A DNA stretch of 64,000 nt from Mycobacterium asiaticum (GTDB lineage: Bacteria > Actinomycetota > Actinomycetes > Mycobacteriales > Mycobacteriaceae). The translations under genes were made by a program, and so were the position numbers. The stretch covers positions 18,630-82,629 of the forward strand of contig NZ_LZLS01000169.1 in the NCBI RefSeq assembly GCF_001673365.1, read 5' to 3'. Under the pieces are notes generated by a model. The model was not told the DNA's origin, did not search any database, and was given only the letters and a program-made list of their open reading frames with translations. This document shows positions 20,151 to 26,830 of this stretch, piece by piece; position 1 is the first letter of the stretch, and the number at the start of each line of letters is the position of its first letter.

Positions 20151-20483
20151 TCACTGCAGGCGGCCGTACCGCGCCTGGTTTTCGGCTTCGGCCTCTTCTC
20201 GCAGCGCTGCGATGGCGAGGTTCACTCTCTCGGCCAACTGGCTGGGGGCGTAGCCCGCCATTACCTCCGGATGCAAAGTCAACTTGAGCAACCGGCCGTC
20301 GGCATTGGCGACCGCGTAAACGTCTCCCAAATCCACGCTGTACGTGACCGCCTCGGCCTGCGCGACCAGCGCTTCCCACTTGTCGGCGGCCTCGCTCAGT
20401 TCTCGAAGAACCGCTTCGACGAGGTTCCTGTCGTTTTCGGTGTCCGGATCGCTGAAATCGCTGCGACCCGACCCCGACACCAT
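20151..20483 (-). CDS. YbaB-like small ESX-associated protein (Rv0030-like)
   Basis: The 110-residue acidic protein has a helical N-terminus (NDRNLVEAVLRELSEAADKW) followed by a small beta region (AVANADGRLLKLTLHPEVMA) and a C-terminal helix (LAERVNLAIAALREEAEAEN). This arrangement resembles YbaB/EbfC nucleoid-associated proteins and the small EspL-like proteins of ESX loci. Its position corresponds to Rv0030 in M. tuberculosis. Function is not known; a role as a chaperone or adaptor for neighbouring ESX products is inference from location only. Confidence 0.75.
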   Translation of the reverse strand: MVSGSGRSDFSDPDTENDRNLVEAVLRELSEAADKWEALVAQAEAVTYSVDLGDVYAVANADGRLLKLTLHPEVMAGYAPSQLAERVNLAIAALREEAEAENQARYGRLQ

Positions 20484-20522
20484 GACAGTATGTCGACGCC
20501 TCCCACCAGCGTCAATTCAAGC

Positions 20523-21761
20523 TCAGGAGGTGCTCTGCGCACCCGTTTCGACCCGTTCGCCCGCCAACTTCTGGAACCAGGCGAAGTGGTAGTTCGCCGA
20601 TATTGGGTCGCCGGTGATGCTGCCTTCGGTGGCAGCAAGCAACATGCAGTTAAGTAGTTGCACAGCATCGACATCCGGATATTGGGCGAGGATCTGAAAC
20701 CGCGCGGTGTCCAGATGAACGCGGAGCAGATCGACTTCCTGTTCAGAAATCTCAGCGCCATCTACGGCGGCCTTGGTCAGCGTGCTTACCAACCGCGGTA
20801 GCCCATCGCGCCAATGCGTGGCGACCCGCAGCTTCCAAGTCAGGTCGTCTACGGCCGGCAACTCCCGCGGCTGTACCGAGGCTTCAAAGCCTGGAACGTC
20901 AGCCGACCATGTCGCGGATTCACCGGGAGCGTATGTCGCGGCATCTGTCGTCGCGTCCAGCAGTTCGGTCAGTCGACCGGTGCGCCGATCTGGTTCCAGT
21001 AGCTGTACGCCGTCCGGAATCTCGATGCCCGGCGGAATCCAACCGTGTGCGAGGTCGGTGACCAGCACCGTCGTACCGTCTGAGCGGTCGCCGACCGCCC
21101 AGTTCAGGCGGGGCTCTTGGCGTGCCACAAAGGCCAGCAGGCCCTGCAGCCGCCCGTCCCCGTGATCGTGATCGTGATCGTCATCGTCGAGGCCCTCGTT
21201 ATCCCGGTCTGCTTCGACCGGTACCGGCGGTGGCTCGTCTCGGACGGCCGGCAGCACTTGCGTCTGCTCCATGTCCGCAGGTGCTGGCTCGTCACGGACC
21301 GCGGGTAGCACTTGCGTCTTGTCCATGTCCGGACGCGCTGGCTCATCACGGACCGCGGGTAGTACCTGTGTCTTGTCCATATCAGCAGCAAAGCCGGGCC
21401 CTGTGTGCTGCCCCATCTGGCGCAACTGCCGCATCGTTGACTCGACGCGGCGTACCGCTAGCGCGCGAGCATCGTCTATCGCCCTGGCTTCGGCGGCACG
21501 TCGCGCCGGATACGCCATACCCGCCCGCCCGATCGCGCGCAGATCTTCGTTGGCAGAACTGGCGATTCGTTGCAGATCGAGCTTGAGATACTGTGCGAGA
21601 GTTGCGGTTTCAGGGCTGGTGGATGGCAGGTCGGTGGGCCACAAGCCGCCGATCACCCAGGGGGTGCAATCAAGTGGAGCGGTGAAGGTCGGTACCGACA
21701 AGGACTCCTCGGTGGCTCTGCGCAAGCGCTGACGTGCCGCTCTGCGACCGAAAATCCCCAC
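20523..21761 (-). CDS. ESX-associated hypothetical protein with triplicated TQVLPAVRDEP repeat (Rv0029-like)
   Basis: A 412-residue soluble protein. The N-terminus (MGIFGRRAARQRLRR) and a helical region (~50-120) precede three 18-residue repeats with core TQVLPAVRDEP (residues ~127-178), then an Asp/His stretch (DDDDHDHDHGDG). A conserved C-terminal domain (RQEPRLNWAVGDRSDGTTVL, AHGWIPPGIEIPDGVQLLEP, HFAWFQKLAGERVETG-like end) completes it. It occupies the position of Rv0029 (365 residues), whose paralogue lies near eccB2 in ESX-2 (Rv3899c, from memory). The extra length may reflect the repeats. It is likely an accessory or substrate of the ESX module; no enzymatic motif is visible. Confidence 0.75.
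   Translation of the reverse strand: MGIFGRRAARQRLRRATEESLSVPTFTAPLDCTPWVIGGLWPTDLPSTSPETATLAQYLKLDLQRIASSANEDLRAIGRAGMAYPARRAAEARAIDDARALAVRRVESTMRQLRQMGQHTGPGFAADMDKTQVLPAVRDEPARPDMDKTQVLPAVRDEPAPADMEQTQVLPAVRDEPPPVPVEADRDNEGLDDDDHDHDHGDGRLQGLLAFVARQEPRLNWAVGDRSDGTTVLVTDLAHGWIPPGIEIPDGVQLLEPDRRTGRLTELLDATTDAATYAPGESATWSADVPGFEASVQPRELPAVDDLTWKLRVATHWRDGLPRLVSTLTKAAVDGAEISEQEVDLLRVHLDTARFQILAQYPDVDAVQLLNCMLLAATEGSITGDPISANYHFAWFQKLAGERVETGAQSTS
21228..21383 (-). repeat. Three in-frame 54-bp repeats encoding DM-TQVLPAVRDEP
   Basis: Residues ~127-142, 145-160 and 163-178 of the Rv0029-like protein are near-identical (DMDKTQVLPAVRDEPA, DMDKTQVLPAVRDEPA, DMEQTQVLPAVRDEPP), giving an 18-codon period. 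Each unit has one Thr-Gln preceded by acidic residues. Confidence 0.9.
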
Positions 21762-21862
21762 CGGCTAAGAGTAGCGGGCTTCTTGGGCGTATCTGGCGCT
21801 ATCGCGCTATCTCTGTCGGAGGGTGAATTGTGTGGCCAAACCGGTCTGGGTAGCGTGTGTCC

Positions 21863-22018
21863 ATGACCGCCGAGAGGGCCGATTCGGCGCTGCAGCAGCA
21901 ACTCGACGAGGTGCGTACCCTGCTCGGTCGCGCACGAGAGTTGTTTGGCGCCAACCCCATCGAGCCGCCCACCGATATCGCGCCCGATCCCGAAACCGGC
22001 AAAACCTGGATGGTGTGA
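21863..22018 (+). CDS. Small 51-residue protein, opposite strand to the ESX block
   Basis: An ATG at 21863 opens a 51-residue frame ending TGA at 22018. The product starts MTAERADSALQQQLDEVRTL and ends ETGKTWMV. An N-terminal amphipathic helix with heptad-like Leu/Val spacing is followed by a proline-rich tail. About 78% of third positions are G or C, as in neighbouring genes, and it exactly fills the 259-bp gap between two minus-strand genes, ending 2 nt before the stop of the Rv0028-like gene. No clear ribosome-binding site is visible. I do not recognise a family; it could be a small adaptor protein. Confidence 0.55.
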   Translation: MTAERADSALQQQLDEVRTLLGRARELFGANPIEPPTDIAPDPETGKTWMV

Positions 22019-22020
22019 GC

Positions 22021-22320
22021 TCAGCGGCGACGCAGCCGGTGCTCCAACAGCTTCTCGATCGCCGCATTGAGGTCTGCGGATGTCGGGACCTCCGCGGACG
22101 GGGTATGCCCGGCCGCCACGATCTCGTCACGCACTTCGAGCAACGCTTTGAGGTACGACACATCCGCGGTCAGCACGATGCCCTCGGCCAGGGCATCGGC
22201 GTCCGCCTCCATGGCGGCTTCGGTCAAAGCGACACTGTGCATGTAGCCGCCGCGACACGACCGAACCAGGATGTGCCCGCTGGGGTGAACAGTGTCGAAA
22301 GCGGGATTGGCCTCTGTCAT
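22021..22320 (-). CDS. Small ESX-associated protein (Rv0028-like)
   Basis: 99 residues from the ATG at 22320, which overlaps the stop of the upstream EspC-like gene (ATGA), so the start is well fixed. The N-terminal half contains HPSGHILVRSCRGGYMHSVA and the C-terminal half is helical (ADALAEGIVLTADVSYLKAL, LNAAIEKLLEHRLRRR). Similar short proteins accompany EspC-like secretion targets in mycobacteria and are often annotated as DUF2694-type. A chaperone or partner role for the upstream protein is inferred from the translational coupling. Orthologue of Rv0028 by position. Confidence 0.78.
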   Translation of the reverse strand: MTEANPAFDTVHPSGHILVRSCRGGYMHSVALTEAAMEADADALAEGIVLTADVSYLKALLEVRDEIVAAGHTPSAEVPTSADLNAAIEKLLEHRLRRR

Positions 22321-22628
22321 CCGTCGACGATGCCTCCGAGTTTGTCGGACGCGGTTTGCTCGTGCTGCTCCCACATCCGGGCCGACGTATGCAGATTCTG
22401 GGCGAGGTCGGCGTGTTCGTCGGCTTGCTGCTCGTAACACTGCCGTCGGAACTCCAACAGTTCCCGACCGGCCTCGCGCAGCTCGCTGAATATCGGCCCG
22501 AGAGAGTCCAGGCTTTCCTGAATCGCGGCGTGCGACGAAGGGACCGTCCGCAGATGTTCGGAAGCTTCCTGGTGATGGGCAGCGGCCTCGCGCAGCTGCG
22601 CCGGCGCCACCTGAATGCGATCTGCCAT
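22317..22628 (-). CDS. EspC-like ESX secretion target (Rv0027-like)
   Basis: A 103-residue all-helical protein starting MADRIQVAPAQLREAAAHHQ, the typical opening of EspC/WXG100-related type VII secretion targets. A second helix follows a central turn (LGPIFSELREAGRELLEFRR) and the tail ends MWEQHEQTASDKLGG. A strong GAGGAG ribosome-binding site precedes the ATG at 22628. A WxG turn and an exact YxxxD/E tail are not evident (the tyrosine is followed by EQQAD), so export competence is unproven. It is the best candidate for a WXG100-like substrate within this block. Orthologue of Rv0027 by position. Confidence 0.82.
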   Translation of the reverse strand: MADRIQVAPAQLREAAAHHQEASEHLRTVPSSHAAIQESLDSLGPIFSELREAGRELLEFRRQCYEQQADEHADLAQNLHTSARMWEQHEQTASDKLGGIVDG

Positions 22629-22670
22629 TCGCTGTCTCCTCGTTGTGCGCCGGCGCCGTCGCCGGCGGAT

Positions 22671-24077
22671 TTACAGGTTGGCCGTTGCCGGCCTGGTGGG
22701 TGTCGGCGTGCCGGTCCCGGCGGGTGCGGTGGTCACAGGCGCAGCCGACGGTGCCGGCGGGTGCTCCCAGCCTAGGAAGCTAGGACCGCTCACGGTCGAA
22801 ATGTGTTGAATCTGTCCGTCGAGCAACGCCTTGCTGCGTCCGAGGGCGAGCGCGTGGCGATCGGTGAACACGCCGATATCCCCGGGCGCTAGCTGGGTCG
22901 GATCGACCGGGCTGCTGACTGCCGTTCCCGGCGCCGGGATGGTCATGCCCTGCTGCTGAAATGCGTCTGCGATCGGGGTCCCGCCGGCAGCGGCTTTGAT
23001 GGCCGCCGCCAGTTGCGGGCTTGATGCGGTCACGGTTTCGCCGTTGGGCAAGGTCACTGTCGTCGGACCCGCCGGAAGCGACTCGGGCATACCGGGTTCG
23101 GGGTGCTCGCGGGGCGGGTCCTCTTCCTGGTTTTCTTCTAAATCGTGATGGTGATCGCGCTTGTTCTCCCCATCCTCGGAAGCGTCGCCAAATAAGTCGT
23201 CGCCGAGGCCTCTGGGATCGCGTCCGGTCCCGGATCCTGACCAGCTGGGTAACGGAAGACCACTCGGGGCACCAAAGGAGGGCAACCCGCCGCCGGCCGG
23301 TGAGGTGCCAGCAGCCGAGCTCGGTGGTGCGGACATCGGCGCGGCGGATACGGGCTCCGGGATGGGGGCCAGGCCGGCATCGTCCAGCAGCAGGGGGTCT
23401 AACAGTGGATCCGACGCCAGGGACGAAGTCGCTGCCGGTTGTGGGTCGTCCGCGCGGCCGGTGGCCGGCGCCGCGGCCGTGGCTGGGGGCCGTTCTTCGG
23501 GTGTGCCGTTTTTCGAGGCGTTGTACAACGACGTCCACGCTGCCATCAGGGCCGACTTCGACGTGTCGTCCAGGCTGGCGGTTGCCACCACCTCGCGGAT
23601 ATCGCGGAGCTTGCCGATCAGAAACCGCTGGAAGTCACGCGCACCCGCCGGGGTATCCAGGTCCGAGCGTGTGCTGACCACCGTTTCGATCTCGTGCTGC
23701 AGCTTGTTGAGCGCCTCGCGGCCGCCCACGGCAGTCAGATGTGCATTGAGAACCGCCGACACCACCTGTAGGTCCAGCTGTGAGGTAACGGAATTCTGAT
23801 GTGCCAGAGCGGCTTCCGCGTCGGCGATGGCTTTGGCCGCATCACCGGCGGAGCTGAGCGGCCCGGCCGGCGGTTGCGAAGGTGCCGCTGGCCTAAACAG
23901 TTCCGGATGGCGTTGGCGGATCTTGGTGACGATCGCTTCGAGTTGCGGTTCGGTCGTCGAGGGTGCGACCGCAGCGATCCGCTCGTCCGGCGTCAACCCG
24001 ACCATCCACGACCACGGGTCGCCAGTGCGCTCCTGGACAACGCGCATCGTCTCGATGAGGTCCTGATACGCCGACAT
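22671..24077 (-). CDS. DUF4226-type ESX-associated protein with Pro/Asp-rich linker (Rv0026-like)
   Basis: A 468-residue protein. The N-terminal helical region (~1-190) includes a DUF4226-like segment (RSDLDTPAGARDFQRFLIGK) shared with the next gene upstream. It is followed by a long Pro/Ala/Ser-rich then acidic/His linker (GENKRDHHHDLEENQEEDPP) and a compact C-terminal domain (GTPIADAFQQQGMTIPAPGT, LAPGDIGVFTDRHALALGRS). The layout resembles EspK/EspI-type scaffold proteins of ESX loci. It has no signal peptide. Orthologue of Rv0026 by position. Function is unknown; a role in ESX substrate handling is inferred from context. Confidence 0.78.
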   Translation of the reverse strand: MSAYQDLIETMRVVQERTGDPWSWMVGLTPDERIAAVAPSTTEPQLEAIVTKIRQRHPELFRPAAPSQPPAGPLSSAGDAAKAIADAEAALAHQNSVTSQLDLQVVSAVLNAHLTAVGGREALNKLQHEIETVVSTRSDLDTPAGARDFQRFLIGKLRDIREVVATASLDDTSKSALMAAWTSLYNASKNGTPEERPPATAAAPATGRADDPQPAATSSLASDPLLDPLLLDDAGLAPIPEPVSAAPMSAPPSSAAGTSPAGGGLPSFGAPSGLPLPSWSGSGTGRDPRGLGDDLFGDASEDGENKRDHHHDLEENQEEDPPREHPEPGMPESLPAGPTTVTLPNGETVTASSPQLAAAIKAAAGGTPIADAFQQQGMTIPAPGTAVSSPVDPTQLAPGDIGVFTDRHALALGRSKALLDGQIQHISTVSGPSFLGWEHPPAPSAAPVTTAPAGTGTPTPTRPATANL

Positions 24078-24202
24078 CTAGATGCTGCCGCACTGCCGGT
24101 GACGTCGCGACCCCTCCATGCCGCGCGACGGTACCCAGAAGCGCGCATTGCGACAATTCACCTTGTGCAGTGGAGCCTCGCCGATTGTGGGTCGGCCTGA
24201 CC

Positions 24203-24544
24203 TCAACGCCGGTACTGCTCCCGCAACCCGTGCAACACAACACTTTTCGCGCGGCTGAGGTCACGAGCCTCGGTGACTATCCCCGTGATTTCACGCTGTT
24301 TGGCCAGCAGAAATTTCTGAAACTCCCGCGCTCCCATGGCCGTATCGACGGTAAGTTCGCGCGCGCGTTCGATGTCGGCGGCGATCGCGTCGAGGCGGCT
24401 GACACTATCCCGCAGGGTCTCGTGTGCGCTGGCCAGCACCTCGGCCAGCAGCCGATCGGCCTCGGCGATCGTGCTTCGCCTGCTCGCCAAAGCTGCCTGC
24501 CGTTGCGCGAGGGCGGCTGCCGAGGATCCGGTTTGGTCCGACAT
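24203..24544 (-). CDS. DUF4226-type helical protein (Rv0025-like)
   Basis: The protein has 113 residues and is almost wholly alpha-helical and Ala/Arg-rich. The C-terminal half ([20 protein letters not shown]) matches the segment ARDFQRFLIGKLRDIREVV in the downstream Rv0026-like protein, so the two share a domain. The start lies 15 bp after the NlpC/P60 stop, implying co-transcription. Orthologue of Rv0025 by position. No catalytic motif is present. The 125 bp between this gene and the next contain no recognisable feature. Confidence 0.8.
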   Translation of the reverse strand: MSDQTGSSAAALAQRQAALASRRSTIAEADRLLAEVLASAHETLRDSVSRLDAIAADIERARELTVDTAMGAREFQKFLLAKQREITGIVTEARDLSRAKSVVLHGLREQYRR

Positions 24545-24559
24545 CAGTTCACCCCGCGC

Positions 24560-25390
24560 TCAGAGGACCCGTCGGATCGCGACGCTATTACCCAAGTGAC
24601 TGATCCGGACCGATGCCCCGGAGTAGGGCGCTTCGACCACGAGGTTGTTGCCGATCGCCATTTGGACGTGCCCAGCGTGCGGAAACACCAGATCGCCGGG
24701 CCGTACTTGCGACCGAGGCACCGGGAGGCCTTCGTTGATCTGCTGATACGTGGTGCGCTCGAGGTGCACACCGGCCTGCGCGTAAGCCCACTGGACCAAG
24801 CCCGAGCAGTCGAATCGGTCAGGCCCGGTTGCGCCCCAGACGTATGGGCGCCCCAGACGAGTGAGCGCGGCACGCACCGCCGCTCCGGCGCGACCGCTCG
24901 CCGACGGTAGCCGGCCCTCGTGGTGCGACATGTGGTGCGACATTCGGTATCGCAGTGCGCGCAGTGCCCGCAGGTGGTGTCGCGCTCTGCCCCGCGCCGA
25001 CTCCACGTGGGCGCGCTGGGCCCGCAACCGCGCCACGCGTCGCCGGATTGCCTCGCGTTGGGCCAGGGGCGAGGCCGATGTGACCCTCGCGTCCGCGCGG
25101 GCCTCGTCGACGATGCGTCCGGTCACTTCGCGCGCGGTCACCCGATCCCGGTGCGCACCCGAGAGGATCGTCGCAAGCGCCGAATCCGAGCGCCCAGCCG
25201 AGACCAGCACCGCCCGGCTACGGTTCGCGGCGGCGTGGTAGCTGTGTGGGCCGGTACCGCTCTCGAGTTCCGGGGCATGCTGCGGCAGTGCAGGCAGTGC
25301 AGGCAGTGCTGGCAGTGACGTCGCTGGCGCCTCGCCGCCGAGGAACAGTCGATGGGCGCGGGTAAGCACCTCGAGTTCGTGTTCATTCAT
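24560..25390 (-). CDS. NlpC/P60 endopeptidase-domain protein (Rv0024-like)
   Basis: 276 residues from the ATG at 25390, which lies inside the end of the regulator gene (8-nt overlap). The N-terminal two thirds are Ala/Arg-rich helices, including MSHHMSHHEGR. The C-terminal ~110 residues form an NlpC/P60 domain with catalytic Cys (FDCSGLVQWAY, ~195) and His (HAGHVQMAIG, ~241). Such domains cleave peptidoglycan stem peptides (D-Glu-mDAP). No signal peptide is visible, so export through the linked ESX system or an intracellular role must be considered. It is the orthologue of Rv0024, and its ESX-2 paralogue is Rv3896c from memory. Local wall opening for secretion is an inference. Confidence 0.87.
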   Translation of the reverse strand: MNEHELEVLTRAHRLFLGGEAPATSLPALPALPALPQHAPELESGTGPHSYHAAANRSRAVLVSAGRSDSALATILSGAHRDRVTAREVTGRIVDEARADARVTSASPLAQREAIRRRVARLRAQRAHVESARGRARHHLRALRALRYRMSHHMSHHEGRLPSASGRAGAAVRAALTRLGRPYVWGATGPDRFDCSGLVQWAYAQAGVHLERTTYQQINEGLPVPRSQVRPGDLVFPHAGHVQMAIGNNLVVEAPYSGASVRISHLGNSVAIRRVL

Positions 25391-26153
25391 CGGGGTCACC
25401 AATTTCTGTCGGGTCCGCACCCTGCACCGTGTCGGTGAACGAACGCACCCGGGGCAGTGCTTCTGCAGGTATCACCCCTCGGTTGCGGATGTCCCACAGA
25501 TCGTCGACACCTATCATTTCCGCAATCACCGCTTCGGGGAGCGACGACTGTGCGCAGGCTCGATCGAACCGCGCACTCAGGCTTGATGGCATCCGCTCCA
25601 GGAGGGCACTACGCGTCGCTTCCAGAGCTTGCAGATGATCCATCAAGCGCCCGGTCGAATCGGCCTCGGCGTTCACCGCCAACCGCCACGAACTGGCTGC
25701 GAGCATCTCCGCCTTCACGCACTGTCCGATCACATTCTGAATATACGACTCATATTCGTTTGATGTCGTCGCAGGCAGGCGTTCGATGACAGATCTGAGG
25801 GTTTCCAGCTGCGCTTCGGCGTATTCCTCGAGCACATCGGTGTCGCGGTGCCGGTTCACGACCACCGCACCGGAACGTCGTGGCGTGACGGATTCGGGCG
25901 GCTTCGTTGCCAGCAATCGCGCTAACTCGGCTTCCGGATCCGCAGCCACCAACAGCCGCGAATAGGTGCCCGGGGGCAGGCCCAGCCCGTTCTCAACCTT
26001 CTGAACTGTGCTTTTGTGTGGTTTGCGGGCGCCGCGCTCAAGGTAGCTCAGCCCCATGATGCTCACGTCGGTGGCCGCGGCGAGTTCGGCCAGCGACAAG
26101 TCGCGCGACTCGCGCAGCGCACGGATTGCCGCGCCGGCCGATTCACGGCTCAC
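25383..26153 (-). CDS. XRE-family transcriptional regulator (Rv0023-like)
   Basis: A 256-residue regulator from the GTG at 26153 (VSRESAGAAIRALRES), chosen over an open frame reaching 26297 because GGAG lies upstream and the HTH begins just after. The HTH is AIRALRESRDLSLAELAAAT followed by VSIMGLSYLERGARKPHKST, a classic Cro/CI helix-turn-helix. The remainder is helical, probably for dimerisation or ligand sensing. It is the first gene of the leftward ESX-associated block and is divergent from whiB5, so it probably controls one or both. Orthologue of Rv0023. Confidence 0.87.
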   Translation of the reverse strand: MSRESAGAAIRALRESRDLSLAELAAATDVSIMGLSYLERGARKPHKSTVQKVENGLGLPPGTYSRLLVAADPEAELARLLATKPPESVTPRRSGAVVVNRHRDTDVLEEYAEAQLETLRSVIERLPATTSNEYESYIQNVIGQCVKAEMLAASSWRLAVNAEADSTGRLMDHLQALEATRSALLERMPSSLSARFDRACAQSSLPEAVIAEMIGVDDLWDIRNRGVIPAEALPRVRSFTDTVQGADPTEIGDPDE

Positions 26154-26298
26154 GGCTGGCTCCAGCCATAGCCGAAATATTACACAGGCTGCGCAGCCCG
26201 TCCGGATGTATACGTTTTTATCTCGTTTCAGTTGTGCCCGGCCGCTGTTTGTGTATACGCTTTCGCCTACGTTTTGGCTTTGGAAGGAGTCCCGCACA
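26154..26298. promoter_or_regulatory. Divergent intergenic region between the XRE regulator and whiB5
   Basis: The 145-bp AT-richer spacer holds both start regions. It includes TATACGTTTTTATC and GTATACGCTTTCG-like elements around 26208-26265, giving a spaced TATACG duplication (ATGTATACGTTT and GTGTATACGCTT). The repeated TGTATACG may be a regulator half-site or part of two promoters. GGAAGGAGT at 26282-26290 is the whiB5 ribosome-binding site. Confidence 0.55.
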
Positions 26299-26712
26299 AT
26301 GGCAAATCCCTGCGCATCTAACCCGGAACTATGGTTCGGCTACCCCGACGACGACGGTGGCGACGGTGCGGCGAAGGCACGGATGTACGAGCGCTCGGCT
26401 ACCCAGGCGCGTATTCAGTGCCTGCGCCGCTGCCCGCTCGCTCAGCAACGTCTTTGCGCTGAGTGGGCGGTGAAGCACGGTGAAGAGTGGGGGGTTTGGG
26501 CAGGGGTCAAGTTGCCCGGTGGCCAGTACCGCAAGCGCGAACAACTTGCCCAGGCCCACGACGTGTTACGCCGCATTGCCGCCGGTGAGATCAACGCCCG
26601 GCAGCTACCGGAGAATGCGGCACTGCTGGCGCGCCGCGAGACCGAGGCTGCTCCGGTTAACGCGGTCGTGCTGCACCTCCCGGCAGCAAAGGTTCCGCGT
26701 TCGGCCGCGTGA
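26299..26712 (+). CDS. whiB5: WhiB-family iron-sulfur transcriptional regulator (WhiB5-like)
   Basis: 137 residues from the ATG at 26299, preceded by GGAAGGAGT. Four cysteines that would bind a [4Fe-4S] cluster are present: C5, C41, C45 and C53 (CLRRCPLAQQRLC). The WhiB turn motif is EEWGVWAGV (G-V/I-W-G/A-G). A C-terminal basic segment (GGQYRKREQ) follows. Length and divergent position beside the Rv0023-like regulator match whiB5 (Rv0022c, 139 residues). WhiB proteins sense redox or nitric oxide and bind DNA, often with the primary sigma factor. Targets here are unknown; the divergent ESX block is the obvious candidate. Confidence 0.92.
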   Translation: MANPCASNPELWFGYPDDDGGDGAAKARMYERSATQARIQCLRRCPLAQQRLCAEWAVKHGEEWGVWAGVKLPGGQYRKREQLAQAHDVLRRIAAGEINARQLPENAALLARRETEAAPVNAVVLHLPAAKVPRSAA

Positions 26713-26830
26713 GCGTGGCTGCCAGAAGTCCAGCGGATAGGGGAACCGAACCCGGGGTATACGGCGCTCAGACTTCACCTTCCCGAGAGCCTTGCCATGG
26801 TCCGCGGCAACTGAACCCAGAGGTGCAATC

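Noticed and set aside
21161..21200. GATCGT-rich stretch in the Rv0029-like gene considered as a satellite or CRISPR-like repeat
   Set aside because: It encodes an in-frame Asp/His tract and has no spacers.
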